A DNA stretch of 64,000 bases from Carettochelys insculpta (GCF_033958435.1 NC_134158.1:8265837-8329836); one strand, 5' to 3'. Shown: positions 32,498 through 44,639, counted from the first letter of the stretch. Translations and numbers: made by a program. Notes: generated by a model from the letters alone, not told the origin.

Positions 32498-32722
32498 ATG
32501 TCGCCTGCGCTTTCCCAGCTGCTTCTCCTTGCAGCTGTCCTACAAGCTGAGGGTCTCTCCAGCAACTTTGAACGCTGCCTTCATGGTGACAACTACGACG
32601 AGTTGGTGACCATTGTGAAAAATGGGCTGGAAAAGGCAGCGCACCCCGTGGAGGTGGTCATTGTCGGAGCGGGCATAAGTGGACTCACGGGTGCCAAACT
32701 GCTCAGAGATGCCGGTCACAAG
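32498..32722 (+). CDS. LAAO: LAAO copy B exon 1
   Basis: 75 codons, starting ATG (MSPALSQLLLLAAVLQA), with a Leu/Ala-rich signal peptide and [10 protein letters not shown]. Donor gtaatt. Same length and phase as copy A. Confidence 0.88.
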
Positions 32723-32834
32723 GTAATTCCTCGTGCACAGGGAGAGGTCAAAGCAAGGCCGGGTGTCAGGGCTGGCTTGGGTCTTTTTCAATATTTGTTT
32801 TCAGAAGATAGATGTTGTCATGCTAAAGAATGAT

Positions 32835-33010
32835 AGCGCAGAACACTAGAACTGGAAGGGACCTCAAGAGGTCATCAAGTCCAGTTCCCTGTCCTCTTGG
32901 CAGGAGCAAACACCATCTAGACCGTCCCTGATAGGTGTCTATCTAACCTGGTCTTAAAAACCTCTGGCAATGGAGATCCTACAACTTCCCTAAGTAACTT
33001 ATTCCAGTGG
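32835..33010 (-). repeat. CR1 tail, intron 1 of copy B
   Basis: actagaactggaagggacct, caccatctagaccgtccctg and ccctaagtaacttattccag, minus orientation. Confidence 0.75.
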
Positions 33011-33194
33011 GACATCACTGTGAGCCCCACTTATCAGGAGCGTGGCCAAGTTTCCTGTGGTTCTACAAAGTTTGTTTCCAGCCATCAGTCCTCATTCTTA
33101 GTGTTCTGTGCTGTTCTTTAGCTGTAATTTATCTCTAAAGGTCTTCTAGGAGCCTTGTAAGCAGTAGAAATGTTGCTAGTCAGTGCTAAATAGA

Positions 33195-33395
33195 GATATA
33201 CACCAACTCTATAGAGCTGGAAGGTCAGTGAGTCTAGTCTGTTGCATTTTTAGTAAGACCTACCACCATCCCTCACAGATGTTTTTTAAATCTGTTTCCC
33301 CCAGATCCCTAAGAGGCCCCTGCAAGGCTTGAGCTCACAACCCTGAATTTAGCAAGCCACTGCTCAAACCACTGAGCTGTTCCTCCCTGGCCCCC
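33195..33395 (-). repeat. tRNA-derived SINE, minus strand
   Basis: gagctggaaggtcagtgagt, ttttttaaatctgtttcccc and gagctcacaaccctgaattt in order, the reverse of the SINE at 42930-43120. Confidence 0.6.
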
Positions 33396-33529
33396 TATAT
33401 TCTGGCAGATGCTCTAGTGTGGCACCAGTAAGGACCCAAGGATGCCAGATGAGAGTGGGTCAACCAGTTGGCTCACATCATGAAAGCTTCATGCATAGCT
33501 GGTTGCCCCCATGTAAAACAGATATAGTG

Positions 33530-34080
33530 GATTTGGAAGAGGTGTAGAAAAGTCAGGAGAAATAGCTAGGGGTAAGGAACAGCTTCCACATGAGGAGAGA
33601 TTTTAAAAAGTGGGAATTTTCAGCTTGAAAAAGAAATGACTAAAGATTGGGGGAGTGCAGGAGAGGTCTAGAAAATCAGGATAGGTGTTGAAAAAATCAA
33701 ATGAGGCCATGCTATTTACTCCTTCACTAACATAACACAAGACCCTCACCCAGATAGGCAGCAGGTTTACAATAAAGCAAAGAAATGACTCTTTTCATGT
33801 TCACCCCATGGAAATCCTCGCCAGAGGGTGGTGGAATGACCCAGACTGTAGCAGGGTTCCAATATGAAGGGGATATAGTCAAGGAAAATAGGTCCATCAC
33901 TGGCTACCAGCCAGAATAGGCAGGTAGGGTGTCCTAAGCCTTTGTGAGGGCTAGGAATGGCTGACTGGGAAGAGATCCCTTAATAATTCCCTGTGCTGTT
34001 CATTCCATCTGGGGCACCTGACATTGATCACTGTTGGAAGAGAGGACACTGGGCTCGATGGACCATGATGGACCTTCCTT
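33530..34080 (+). repeat. CR1-type LINE 3' region
   Basis: Plus orientation, with ctaccagccagaataggcag, ccatctggggcacctgacat and gggctcgatggaccatgatg. Divergent from other copies here. Confidence 0.65.
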
Positions 34081-34440
34081 CTAAATCCTTCTGCTGGCTA
34101 CAGGATAGATCGTTTGCCAGGTTTGCTATTCTACCAGAGCAGCCTTGTTTAGGTGCAGCTTGTGCTGACAAAAGGAGGTTTTTTTTCTGTCCATCTGGGA
34201 ACACCACTTCCTAAATGACATTAGCTATGTCAACAGAAGTGCTCTAGTGCTGACATAGCTATGTTAAGCCTGGGGGTTTTACCAGACAATATGTTAGCTG
34301 GGGTATGTGGCTTTCTTCATGGCCCTAATCAACATATCTAGGCTGACCTACCCTGGGAGGGAAGAACTGGCTCTTGGATTCTCAGACGCATTCTGTTTTT
34401 ATGGACTGCAGTGGGTGCAGTTTAACTAACACTGAATGCT

Positions 34441-34587
34441 CTTTAAAGACTAGCAAAATGATTTCTTCAGTGATGAGCTTTCATGGGACAGACCTACTTC
34501 TTCAGATCCACTTTTTGTGGATCTGAAGAAGTGGGTCTGTCCCACGAAAGCTCATCACTGAAGAAATCATTTTGTTAGTCTTTAAAG
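34441..34587. repeat. 71-bp hairpin made of two PLE tails
   Basis: Arm 34441-34511 and arm 34517-34587 are reverse complements with three mismatches and a loop of only five T. The arms are the PLE terminal unit (ctttaaagactagcaaaatg, gggacagacctacttcttca). The right tail continues to 34645. Confidence 0.9.
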
Positions 34588-35697
34588 CGTTACATTTCTT
34601 CTGGTTTGTTTTGTTGGAGTACAGACTACCATAGCCACCTCTCTGTTAACTGAATGCTCTTGAAAATCCCACAGGAAGCAAACGGCATAACAATGCACAA
34701 AACAGCAGGTGGAAAGTTAGGAAAACCTATTTCACCAAATACATACAGATTCTTTCAGCCCCCAAAGGGAACAGCCACTTTCCCTGGTCAATATATACTT
34801 AGATCTAACCCCAAACATCAATCTAGGTCAATCCTTTAGAATCTAAGATCTAAAGGTTTGTTAGTAAAAAGAAAGAAAGAAGAGGGTGAGAGAGAAAAAT
34901 GGTTAAAGTGGTAAATTACATCAATTAAAGCTGTTAATGCAGGATACAGTGAAGGTAAAAGCTGCTGTCTTGAATGTTTCTGAACCTGGAGGGATGGGAC
35001 CCTAGCCCAGGCAGGGCTTAGTCCATGATGGCTGAAGAACAAGGGGACCACTTTATAGTTTTGCTCCATGGACAGAAAACCCCTTTCTTCTTCACATAGG
35101 CAATGGAGGACCACCTGATCAGGGGACCTGTTGGGGCACTCTGCCATTGGCTGTGTGGTTAGGCACCATGTCTTAGCCAACGTGGTTTTGACGTCTGAGT
35201 CTGTTCCTTTGTTCGGCCCAGGTCACCTGCCTGGGCTGTGACCACTCCTTCCATGGTGAATCTCAGCTCTAAAACATTTCTAAAGCAGGTGTAGAGCCAA
35301 TGGCTATAACTTTACATACAAAAGTGGTACAGGTATACAAGCAGCATAAACAGATTCAGAGCACCAGCTTTCATGAGACACCTCCCTTGGCATAAGATCT
35401 GGTGCAAGCTTAACACAGTGGTTACAGAAATGGCTTTAATATTTAATTTAAAATCCAGTATCGTCACCCAAGGCTCAGTTGTTTTTGTTGTCTCTGAAGT
35501 GTAATGTACCCAACGCATCTATTTATTTCATTAGGAACTGGTGGGTGCAGAACCATGTGGACCCTTATTAGGTGCCTGACTGCAGATTCACTGGCCTCAT
35601 TTTGCTCACCAAAGTTTGAAACTTTTATCCTTTGCACCTAACATTGTCCAGGTGCCACACAAGTGAGACGAAATGATATTGCCATGCTCATTCCTAG

Positions 35698-35810
35698 GTT
35701 ACCGTTCTGGAAATCAGCGGCCGGGTGGGCGGACGAGTGAAAACCTACAAAGATGAGACCCAGGACTGGTACGTGGACCTGGGACCCATGCGCTTACCAG
35801 ATTCCCACAG
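35698..35810 (+). CDS. LAAO: LAAO copy B exon 2
   Basis: 113 nt; [16 protein letters not shown] and [11 protein letters not shown]. The GGR motif and substrate Arg are kept, while the Ala before Met-Arg in copy A is Pro here. Acceptor ttcctag, donor gtaata. Confidence 0.88.
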
Positions 35811-36054
35811 GTAATACAGTTTCTGCTCCTGGGCCGTAGAAGTTGTTCAAAAAAGGGGCAGCCCGGTTTGGTAGAATTCTGCTGTGGTTAAGGAGGAGTG
35901 CAAACCCTTGCTGCCAGTGGTGATGTTTCTTACCATGATAATGTGATAACCCCGTCGGGCAGTTCTGCTTCAAAATTGAAGTTTGAGCTCATGGTAGTTT
36001 CCTCTGAAATTAGGGTATATTTATGGTACTGGGTTTTTTGCATTTTAACTATAT

Positions 36055-36130
36055 TGCCTAATAAATTATTTGGTTAGGCTTTGAAGTGCTTCATGACTGC
36101 TGTTTTGTTTTGTGAACATACAGACTTTCC
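36055..36130 (+). repeat. PLE tail fragment, intron 2 of copy B
   Basis: gcctaataaattatttggtt, ctttgaagtgcttcatgact and gctgttttgttttg in plus orientation, somewhat decayed. Confidence 0.55.
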
Positions 36131-36235
36131 GGTGACTTTTCTTCCATATAATTGGACTGTAAAAAAGGTTCTGTTCTATTCATGTTCGTATTCTTCCTCT
36201 CAGAACAATCAGGGTAACCATTCCAAGTGCCCTGG

Positions 36236-36491
36236 GGTGTATCTACACTAGGAACTAACTTAGAAGTTAAGTTTGAAGTTAGGGGCTACTTTGAAGTAGC
36301 CTGCAGAACATCTACACTTATTTTTGAAGTTAACTTGGAGGTAAGGGAGCCCAACTTTGAAGTCCTTACTCCATTCCTGGGTGTGGATTAGTGACCTACT
36401 ATGAAGTAGGGTGTGTGTAGACGCTCAACTTGGAAGTTGTACTTCGAAGTAAGTAACTTCGAAGTTACTTTTGTAGTGTAGACATGGCCTA
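36236..36491. mobile_element. about 255-bp GTCTACAC-end element
   Basis: Left ggtgtatctacactaggaac, right agtgtagacatggcc. The interior is a run of ttgaagttaa / ttaacttgga motifs and actacttcgaagtaa-like palindromes. Confidence 0.6.
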
Positions 36492-36734
36492 GGACTATGT
36501 TAGCTTGATGATAGCTAGATAGATCAACTGATAAATCTGGATTCCTATGTAAACTGGTATAGTTCCATCAGCTGGATGGAAAGAGGCCACATGGAAACCA
36601 GGCTGGTTATCACTCCAAACCATTCCAGACAGAAATGAGATGAATCACAGGATTACATGATTCTTTTTATAGCCAGGTGAACACATAACTTGTTTTCATA
36701 TTTTTGGACTCTCCCCTTTCTTTTTTCCTCCCAG

Positions 36735-36930
36735 AATTGTTCGTGAATATATTAAGAAATTTGACCTCAAGCTGAACAAGTTCTCTCAGATGGATGACAA
36801 CGCCTGGTATATGGTTAATGGTGTAAAGACAAAAGCAAAGTCAGAAAGAACCCCGATATCTTGAATTACACTGTCTCCCACAGAGAGAGGGAAATCTGCT
36901 GGTGAACTCTATAACGCAAGTCTTCAAGAG
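36735..36930 (+). pseudogene. LAAO: LAAO copy B exon 3, double deletion and TGA stop
   Basis: 196 nt versus 202 in copy A. Frame holds through NAWYMVNG, then a 4-nt deletion (about 36831-36841) shifts it; the shifted frame reaches TGA at 36862-36864. A 2-nt deletion at about 36872-36880 returns the reading to the normal frame (ERGKSAGELYNASLQE). Acceptor cccag and donor gtttgt are intact, the donor being weaker than in copy A. Confidence 0.8.
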
Positions 36931-37024
36931 GTTTGTTTATTGGTCGTTTGTATAAAGGAAAGTAACTTACAAAGTGTGATTTTGAAACATGGCCCTAACT
37001 TGCAGTGCAGGACAGGGTTGTCTC

Positions 37025-37610
37025 TCATCGAATCACAACAGTCGGAAGAGACCTGATAATGTCAAAGCTAAAAGCAAGACCAAGCCCAACTAAGTCATCC
37101 CAGCCAGCACTTTGTCAAGCCGGGACTTAGAAACCTCCAGGGATGGAGATTCCACCACCTCTCTAGGCAACTCATTCCAGTGCTTCACCACCCTCCTGGG
37201 GAAATAGTTTTCCCTAATATCCAACCTACTCCTCCCCCTCTGTACCTTGAGACCATTGCTCCTTTTTCCGCCATCTGTCACCACTGAGAACAGTTTCCAC
37301 CTTCTTTGGAGCCCTCCTTCAGGAAGTCAAAGGCTGCTATCAAATCACCCCTCAGTCTTCTCTTCTGCTAACTAAACAAGCCCAAATCCCTCAGCCTCTC
37401 CTCATAGGTCATGTGCTCCAGCCCCTTTGTCATCTTCATTGTCCTCTGCTGAACCATCTCCAATGCATCCACATCCTTTCCATACTGGGGGCCCCAGAAC
37501 TGGACGCGGTACTCCAGATGTGGCCTCACCAGTGTCAAATAAAGGTGAATAACAACTTCCCTAGATCTGCTGGCAATACTCCTCACAATGCACTCCAGTA
37601 TGATAGCAGC
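37025..37610 (-). repeat. CR1 fragment, minus strand, intron 3 of copy B
   Basis: Minus-strand CR1 ORF2 end (37368-37640 gives LYLTLVRPHLEYRVQFWGPQ) and tail (gatggagattccaccacctc). Directly followed by an oppositely oriented CR1. Confidence 0.8.
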
Positions 37611-37611
37611 T

Positions 37612-37965
37612 GATAGGGGCAATTTGATAGCAGCCTTCAACTTCCTGAAGGGGGGCTCTAAAGAGGATGGAGAGAGGGTGCTCTCAGTGGTGATGGACAG
37701 CAGAGCAAGGGCAATGGTCTGAAGTTACAGAGGGGGAGGTGTAGGTTGGATATTAGCAAAAACTACTTCACCAGGAGGACGGTGAAGCACTGGAACACGT
37801 TACCTAGAGAGGTGGTAGAATCTCCATCCCTGGAGGTTTTTAAGTCCCGGGTTGACAAAGCCCTGGCTGGGATGACTTAGTTGGGGTTGATCCTGATTTA
37901 GGCAGGGGCTTGGACCTGATGACCTCCCGAGCTCCCTTCCAGCCCTAGGGTTCTATGATTGTATG
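37612..37965 (+). repeat. CR1 fragment, plus strand, abutting an inverted CR1
   Basis: gatagcagccttcaacttcc through agccctagggttctatgatt. The junction with the minus-strand CR1 at 37600-37615 makes a head-to-head inverted pair. Confidence 0.8.
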
Positions 37966-38728
37966 CCATTAACCTCCTTGGCTACAAGGGCACACCGTTG
38001 ATTCTCCTTCTGTAGGGCGTGCTAGTCTCCACTTTTGGTTTCCTCACTGCCATTCCAGCCAAGCAAACCGCCTGTGTCAGGGGAATCAGTCAGTTGCCCA
38101 CATGGACCCATAATTCCCCTTCTAGTGGCACAAAGGGGATTTACCAGGGTTAATCCGCTGGCCCTAGTTCTCTTTTCATTTTCACCCATGTGAATCAGGA
38201 GGAATTCCATGTGGCTCCTGGGGCGTTGTGGTGCTCTCCGGCTCTGAAAGGAAACTTGTCATTCTTTCCTAGACGGCAATTGCGAGATCAAATCTTGCTG
38301 TTTCGTGACAACAGGGCCGGAGGCCCTGCCATGCAGCTTGGTGATTATGAAGCCTGGAGAAGTGTCAAAGAGGTGCCATGCGAGAGCTTAGCCAGTGGCA
38401 CTGATAGGCACCATAGGCCTGTGGGCAAGGTGGGAGGGGCTTGGCTCCCTTTGCCCAGAAGGGGCGGGGCCAAGGGCAGAAGGGGTGGGGTTTGGGGCTC
38501 TCAGTCCTGCCCCACTCAATGGCGCATGAAGTAGAGGCACAGCACTCTGCAGTGTTTCCAAGGAGCCCAGAACTCCAGCCCCAACCACTGGCGCTTCGCC
38601 CCTCCCAGTGCCCCGTTGGTGGGCTTGCATCCAGCTAATTAGACAGGAGAACAGAATTTGGTCCTGTGTTTCTGTGAACCTATTTCTCTTACTGTCTATT
38701 TATGTTTCCCTTTGTGGTTCCAACACAG

Positions 38729-38797
38729 GCCCTAGAAGACTTCCAGCGTTCTGACTGTAAAACGTGGATGGATCAGTTTGACTCCTTTTCCACTAAG
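38729..38797 (+). CDS. LAAO: LAAO copy B exon 4
   Basis: 69 nt, 23 codons beginning ALEDFQRSD and ending FDSFSTK, phase 0 at both ends. Acceptor caacacag, donor gtaata. Confidence 0.85.
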
Positions 38798-39124
38798 GTA
38801 ATAGATATGGGCCTTTGACTTACTTGACTTAAACCCTTGTACTCCAAGGGGAACACAGGTTATCTACAAGTCTCCTCCAACCCTGTCTTGGGACAAAACT
38901 TCTAGTGGACCCCAGCAGTACCCCAGCTGTCCTTCAATCTCCATCGCTCTTCTTCGCATTGTCCGAGGTCGTCTTCTTTTGCATTTTCCTTGTGGGTTCC
39001 ATTGGAGAGCTTGACGGACAATGCTGAAGGATGGTTTTCTGAGCGTGTGGCCTAGCCAGCCCCACTTTCTTCTCTTGATGGGCCTTTGAGTACCTTTAAA
39101 TCCAAATGTTTATGGAAAGCCTGA

Positions 39125-39880
39125 AATAATCATAGAATCATAGTATCCTAGGGCTGGAAGGGACCTCAGGAGGTCATTGAGTCCAGCTCCCTGTCCAAAG
39201 CAGGATCAACCCCAACTAAATCATGCCAGCCAGGACCTTGTCAAGCCAGGACTTAAACACCTCTAGGGCTGGAGATTTTACCACCTCTCCAGGCAACACA
39301 TTCTTCATGCTTCACCACCCTCCTGCTGAAGGAGCTTTTCCTAATATCCAACCTAATCCTCTCCTTCTGTAACTTCAGACCATTGCTCCTTGCTCTGCCA
39401 TCTGTCACCACTGAGAACAGTTTCTCTCCACTCTCTTTAGAGCCCCCTTTCAGGAAGCTGAAGGCTGCTATTAAATCACCCAGCACTCTTCTCTTCCACA
39501 AACTAAATAAGCCCAAATCTCTCAGCCTCTCCTCATAGGCCATGTGCTCCAGCCCCTTAATCATTTTCGTTGCCCTCCGCTGAACCTGCTCCAGCACATC
39601 CACCTCCTTTTTATACTGGGGGCCCCAAAAGTGGACACAATATTTCAGATGTGGCCTCACCAGTGCCAAATAGAGGGGAACAACCACTTCTATGGATCTG
39701 CTCAAAGTGCTCCTCCTAATGCAACCCAATATGCTGTTAGCCTTCTTGGCTACAAGGTCACACTGCTTACTCATATCCAGCCTCACATCCACTGTAATCC
39801 CCAGGTCCCTTTCCGCTGTACTGCTGCTTAGCCAGTCAGTCCCCACCCTTTAACAATGCTTGGGATTCTTCCGTTCCAAG
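39125..39880 (-). repeat. CR1 LINE fragment with ORF2 C-terminus, intron 4 of copy B
   Basis: Minus strand 39253-39846 encodes the CR1 RT C-terminal region (ERDLGITVDVRLDMSKQCDL, ALVRPHLKYCVHFWGPQYKK). The 3' tail begins at 39130 (atcatagtatcctagggctg). Truncated at its 5' end near 39850. Confidence 0.85.
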
Positions 39881-39904
39881 TGCAAGACTCTACATGCTCT
39901 GAGA

Positions 39905-40480
39905 GAGGTATAAAATGGGTGTGTTTGTCCAGATGAAACCTCATGAGGCCAGTTTTCAGGTTGAGATTGTTCTTTATTTAAAGATAACGTTGCAATGTGA
40001 AGCTCTGCACAGTCTTTGGGACTGGTATTTCTTTTTGGTAGCCTGCAGGGTTGTGGTCAAGATTATGGAAAATAATGGAATGAATGCCAAGCACGAGTCA
40101 TACGTGCTTTAAATATCATCTTAATATTGTTATGCTAGAAGGTGCTAAAGGCTGCATCCAAGCATCACTTAAATACCTACATTGACCACAGAACTGGTTA
40201 CAGTGGATGGATATGCGAAACATGTTTCCTTCCTGTTGAATGGAAGAAGTCATTAAGCTTCTTTATGGAACACAGTTGGGTCTCAACATTCATGAGGGTT
40301 CTGTGTTGAGAACCCTCGCGAATGTTGAATTTTGAGAATATGGCCGGCACTTCCTGCCTGGAGCCCTGGGGAAGAGGCAGCTCATGAATATGGAGACTCT
40401 ACTGTAATGTGGTTTGAACAAGGGGAAGCCACTGCCCAAGACATTAGTAGGATTCATGGGCAGATTAATTGGAAGCTAAG
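39905..40480. other. intronic stretch without a recognised gene
   Basis: AT-rich intron 4 sequence of copy B. A short inverted duplication flanks 40280-40325 (caacattcatgagggttct and agaaccctcgcgaatgttg). No exon or named repeat was seen. Confidence 0.4.
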
Positions 40481-40486
40481 GCTTGG

Positions 40487-40712
40487 TTTACACTAGGCAG
40501 GTAAATCAATTGCATATACGCAATTCTAGCTATGGCAGTTACAGAGCTGGAATCAACTTATCTACAATAGGCTAACCAGGCTGTCCCCACTAAGCAAGGT
40601 CGAAAGGAGAGTTTCTCCTGTCGACCTCCCTTACTCCCTTACTTGCAATAATGAGGCGTACAGAGGTCAACTGCTGACTGCTGATAAGTCGATTTTGCAC
40701 GTCTCCTCCAGG
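40487..40712. mobile_element. GTCTACAC-type element, TGCAGTTGAC-like family
   Basis: ggcttggtttacactaggca, caattctagctatggcagtt, cgacctcccttactccctta and gctgataagtcgattttgca. Same family as 18660-18968. Confidence 0.5.
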
Positions 40713-40959
40713 ATGTTGCATCCATTCTTTTTAAATAGATAGAATTGCACCAGAAAAGACCTTTCTCACCTCATTGAGTTCTCCTTAAAACAGAAGCAGC
40801 TGCCTAAGGCCCTGGATATTGGCAATGACTCAGACCAAAAGGGAGAACCTGTATCATCACCATGTCAAACAGGAAAATAACCCTTTCTCTTTTCCTTCCT
40901 CATGAAAATTACATCTTTCCCCAGAGGTGCCTCCATAACTCCTTTTCCTCCTCTCCCAG

Positions 40960-41096
40960 GAGTATTTGATTAAAAAATCAAAATTGAGCCACGAAGCTGT
41001 GAGGATGATTGGAGACTTGTTGAATGAGGATTCTGGATTCTACCTGTCCTTTCTCAACTCGGTCATGGAGTTTGATGTCTTCTCTCAGAACCATGG
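40960..41096 (+). CDS. LAAO: LAAO copy B exon 5
   Basis: 137 nt, [20 protein letters not shown] and [20 protein letters not shown], phase as in copy A. Acceptor tctcccag, donor gtgaga. It keeps Glu at the position of the recalled catalytic His. Confidence 0.88.
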
Positions 41097-41499
41097 GTGA
41101 GAAGCAAACGTATTTCAATGGCAGGGTCTTTGGGGCACGGCTGCCTAGGAAAATGCAGCTCTGGATATTTGGCCAGTTGTCAGAGGACTGCCCATGGCAG
41201 AGAGTTTCCCAGCCCACTATGTCTACGTTGCCAAGTTTTGTTTGAAAAAAAAAAAACTTATGTCAACACCCCAAAGTTGACAAAACAAAAATCACCAGAG
41301 GGTGTTCACACTTGCTCCGTCCATCAACCAATCACATTGGGGGCACCATCACTGACCGTGTGAGCTATGCTCTCTGGGTTGTGCTGTGGGAAGCCCTAGC
41401 TGATTCCTGCACATCTTGGAATTTCCTTCAGATTCTCCCACAGCTTCCTCAGCTGCTGGGAGTGGCATCCTCAGTAGCTCTGTGAGCTTTCTATGCTTA

Positions 41500-41755
41500 G
41501 CAATGTCACAGCGGATAAATTCATGGCGATCAGGTCCAGCAATGGCTGTCAGCTAGGATGGGTAGGAATGGTGTCGCTGGCCTCTGTTTGTCAGAGGTTG
41601 GAAATGGGTAGCAGGAGAGGGATTGCTTTTGTGGTTTCCTGTCCTGTTCACTCCATCTTGGGCATCTGGTACTGGCCTCTGTTGGAAGACAGGACACTGG
41701 GCGAGGCGGACCTTGGGTCTGGCCCAATATGGCCATTCTTATGTTCTTAGAGCAG
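41500..41755 (+). repeat. CR1 tail, intron 5 of copy B
   Basis: ggataaattcatggcgatca, cagaggttggaaatgggtag and tatggccattcttatgttct, plus orientation. Confidence 0.75.
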
Positions 41756-41945
41756 TTCAGCAGTGGCTTGTTCTTTGTTTGCCAAATGGAGCAGCTCACT
41801 CAGCTGTGAGATGCTTCGAAAGGGGAGGGGAATGGGCCTGCAAGCCAGCAGAGCTCAAAATACTGAGTGGACCCACCAGGGCAGGGGATTGTGACATACT
41901 GGCAGAGGCCAGTTCTGTTGAGAAAACAAACAGCAGTGTCTCTTT

Positions 41946-42385
41946 GGCCACGTCTGCACTAGCAGGTTCTCTTGAAAAAGTTGGGCCTTTTTGAAAGAAC
42001 CCACGGAGCGTCCACACACAAAATGTGCTCTTTTGATCTGAAGTCAGAAGAATGCAGGGCTTTTTCTGGCGATTCTCATCCCCTCCAAGATGAGGAAGAG
42101 TGCCATTTTCTGAAAATGATTCTTCCAGAAAAAAAGATTCTTCCAGAAAAAAACACTTGCAGATCCTGCTTTCGAAAGAGCAGTCCTCACGGCGCTTGAT
42201 TTTTCAATCCTCGGCCGTAATTTCGAAAGAGCAGGGGCCAGGTGGCCGCAATCTATGAAAAAAAGTGGATCGACCTTTCAGTCCGCCATTTTGGTGTGTG
42301 GATGCGCTCTTTCAGAAGAAGTTTTTTCAGAAGAGGTCTTCCAGAACAACTTCTTTCGAAAGATCGCTGTCGGGTAGACGTGGCC
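41946..42385. mobile_element. 440-bp Harbinger-like element, TTTCGAAAGA family
   Basis: GGCCACGTCTGCACTAGC to GGGTAGACGTGGCC with exact ttt on both sides (41943-41945, 42386-42388), supporting a 3-bp target duplication. Confidence 0.75.
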
Positions 42386-42599
42386 TTTGTGAACGATAAA
42401 AGGAGGAGAGAAGGAAATAGTCTCTCGGGAAGGTGGACCTTTTTGGGTGTTTCTCCCAACAAAGTCACATTGCAGTGTGAACGCTCTCACGGTTTTGTTG
42501 CCACAAGGCTTTTCTGACAACAAAACTTGGTGGTGTGGGGATACCTGTAGGTGAGTGGGGATGTTATGAGTACTGCAAAAATAGTCTCCTACCTGTCTC

Positions 42600-42790
42600 A
42601 CAGAGCTGGAAGGGCCCTTGAGAGACCACTGAATCCAACCCTCTGCCCTTACAGCAGGACCTATCACCATCCCTGACTGTTTAAAAAAAAATGTAAAACA
42701 AGTAAAAGGCACCTCAGCCCCCTAAAGGGCTGGGCTCACAAGCTGGGGTTCAGCAGACCCATGCACAATCCCCTAGGCTAGCCTTCCCTC
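42600..42790 (-). repeat. tRNA-derived SINE, minus strand
   Basis: agagctggaagggcccttga, caccatccctgactgtttaa and gggctcacaagctggggttc, the reverse-complement order of the SINE family. Confidence 0.65.
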
Positions 42791-42929
42791 TTGCTCTTAT
42801 GTTTGAGGAAGTTGGTGCCTGGACCATGGGCCCACTCTCTACTCTGTCCTGAGGCCCTGGCACTACTTGTAGTCATCCCCTGAAGCCTACCCAACACCTA
42901 CTATCACAGGGCGCAGTTTCTACTTGTTC

Positions 42930-43120
42930 TGGATAGTGCAGTGGTTTGAGCATTGCCTTCTAAAACACAGGGTTGTAAGTTCAACCCTTAGAGGACCTGT
43001 TTTGGGTAAACATATTTAAAAAAACAAAATGGGATGGTGCTTGATCCTGCCAAGCAGGCAGGGGATTGGACTTGATGACCTCCTGAGGTCCCTTCCAGCT
43101 CTATGAGGTGTGTGTATATG
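42930..43120 (+). repeat. tRNA-derived SINE, plus strand
   Basis: Box-A-like tagtgcagtggtttgagcat and box-B-like gggttgtaagttcaaccc, then an A-rich linker and a CR1-like tail gatgacctcctgaggtccct ending at a short tgtgtatatg repeat. Confidence 0.8.
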
Positions 43121-43853
43121 TGTATATTCTGCAGCAGGCCTGACTCCTGATTGTTTGCTCCTCCTACCCACCCAGGAAGGCGAGGAGCAATCCACCCTGT
43201 GGTGGGCAGAGTGGACCTCAGAGGAAGAGAGGCATTGAGGGAGCAGGGCCTTATGTTGGTAGAGCATGGCCTTGGCCTCCACTTTCTCAAAGGCTATTGA
43301 GGGAGGATTAACCTTCCCTGGCCCATGATACCCACTGCTCATGCGCCTGCCCCAGGCTGAGAGACTTTGGCTAGGGGGGATTTTACTTGTACTGCACAAA
43401 TAGCTTTGAAGATCTAGCTTGGACTGGATCTCTGGCCCTGTAGCCTAGGCAGATGGGTGGGTTTGAGGCCCTGAGTTCCCTGTAAAGCCACAGTTCGAAA
43501 GCAAAGTCTACACCACTAGCGCAATTTCCCTCGCTCCTGTCTTGCCACAGGCAGCGTCACCGTGCTTTGTCGGTGACCACAATGCAATTCAGGAAATAAG
43601 AGCATTCTGCTTCTCACACCTAAGAGGGGAAGAGGCAGACACCGCAGCTGAGCCATGCAAAACTCCTGCAGGGGAAGTTAGAATGTGGCGTCAGGCGTGA
43701 TCTCCCGCTCAGCAGATCTGGCAGCAATATCATCCCTGATTGCTTAATTTGGGCCCCAATTTGCACTTGATTTTGCAGGGTGGTCTGCATTCCCCAGTAG
43801 TGGCTGAAGTTCACTGTGGGGCCCCAGGCCTATGGGTCATGTAGGCCCCTTTG

Positions 43854-44212
43854 AGAGGTGGAAAAAGTACCCCCCAAAGTTACTTGAGTAAAAGTGCAGC
43901 TGCTTTCACGTCTAGATACTGGAGTATAAATTAGATGTGGGGTGTGCGAAACTCTTTCTGAAGTCCATAAGATGCATCTGATGAAGTGGGTCTTTGCCCA
44001 TGAAAGCTGATGCTCCAAAATATCTGTTAGTCTATAAGGTGCCCCAGGACTTCTTGTTGTTCTCGAAGATACAGACTGACATGGCCACCTCTCTGATATT
44101 TTTCTCAAGTAGTTTTTCTAGAGGGACACCTGTAACTTGTACTTAAGTACATTCACCCCAAAGCAGCTGCATTTTCACTCAAGTCACTTTTGGGTTACTT
44201 TTTCCACCTCTG
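43854..44212. mobile_element. hAT-like element (AGAGGTGGAAAAAGTA ends) with nested tail repeat
   Basis: Left gagaggtggaaaaagtaccc, right gttactttttccacctct. Flanking ggcccctt and ggccccat match at seven of eight positions. A tail repeat (about 43970-44100, ggagcatcag-type text in plus orientation) is inserted in it. Confidence 0.7.
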
Positions 44213-44639
44213 GCCCCATTTTGAGAGCTTTCTGTGAGGTTCTCACTGATTCAGGTGGTTAGCATCAGTTGCAGCTGTGATTCGCTCCTTCAGAAATGGT
44301 CCCGCCCCCCTCTGTGCTATGTCCCAGCAGGGCTTGGGGTTTACACCCACTGTGGGGAGGGACTGTTTGCTCTGGTTGCCAAGTTTTAAGATTCTCTTCA
44401 GATAGAAAAAAAAATCATTTTGTTAAACGAGGTTTAGGAGATCGGGATTCCATACTCAGCTGTAGAACTGATTTCATGCATGACCTTGGGCATATCTCTT
44501 GCTTTCTCTTGGTCTCAGTTCCTCCTGCAACATAACAATAATAAACCTATCTTGGTCTGCCTTATCTTACTTGAGTATGAGCGGAGACAAGCCTCAGCCT
44601 CAATAATGGGGCTCCAATCTACCAGGTGCCCTCAGGAGG

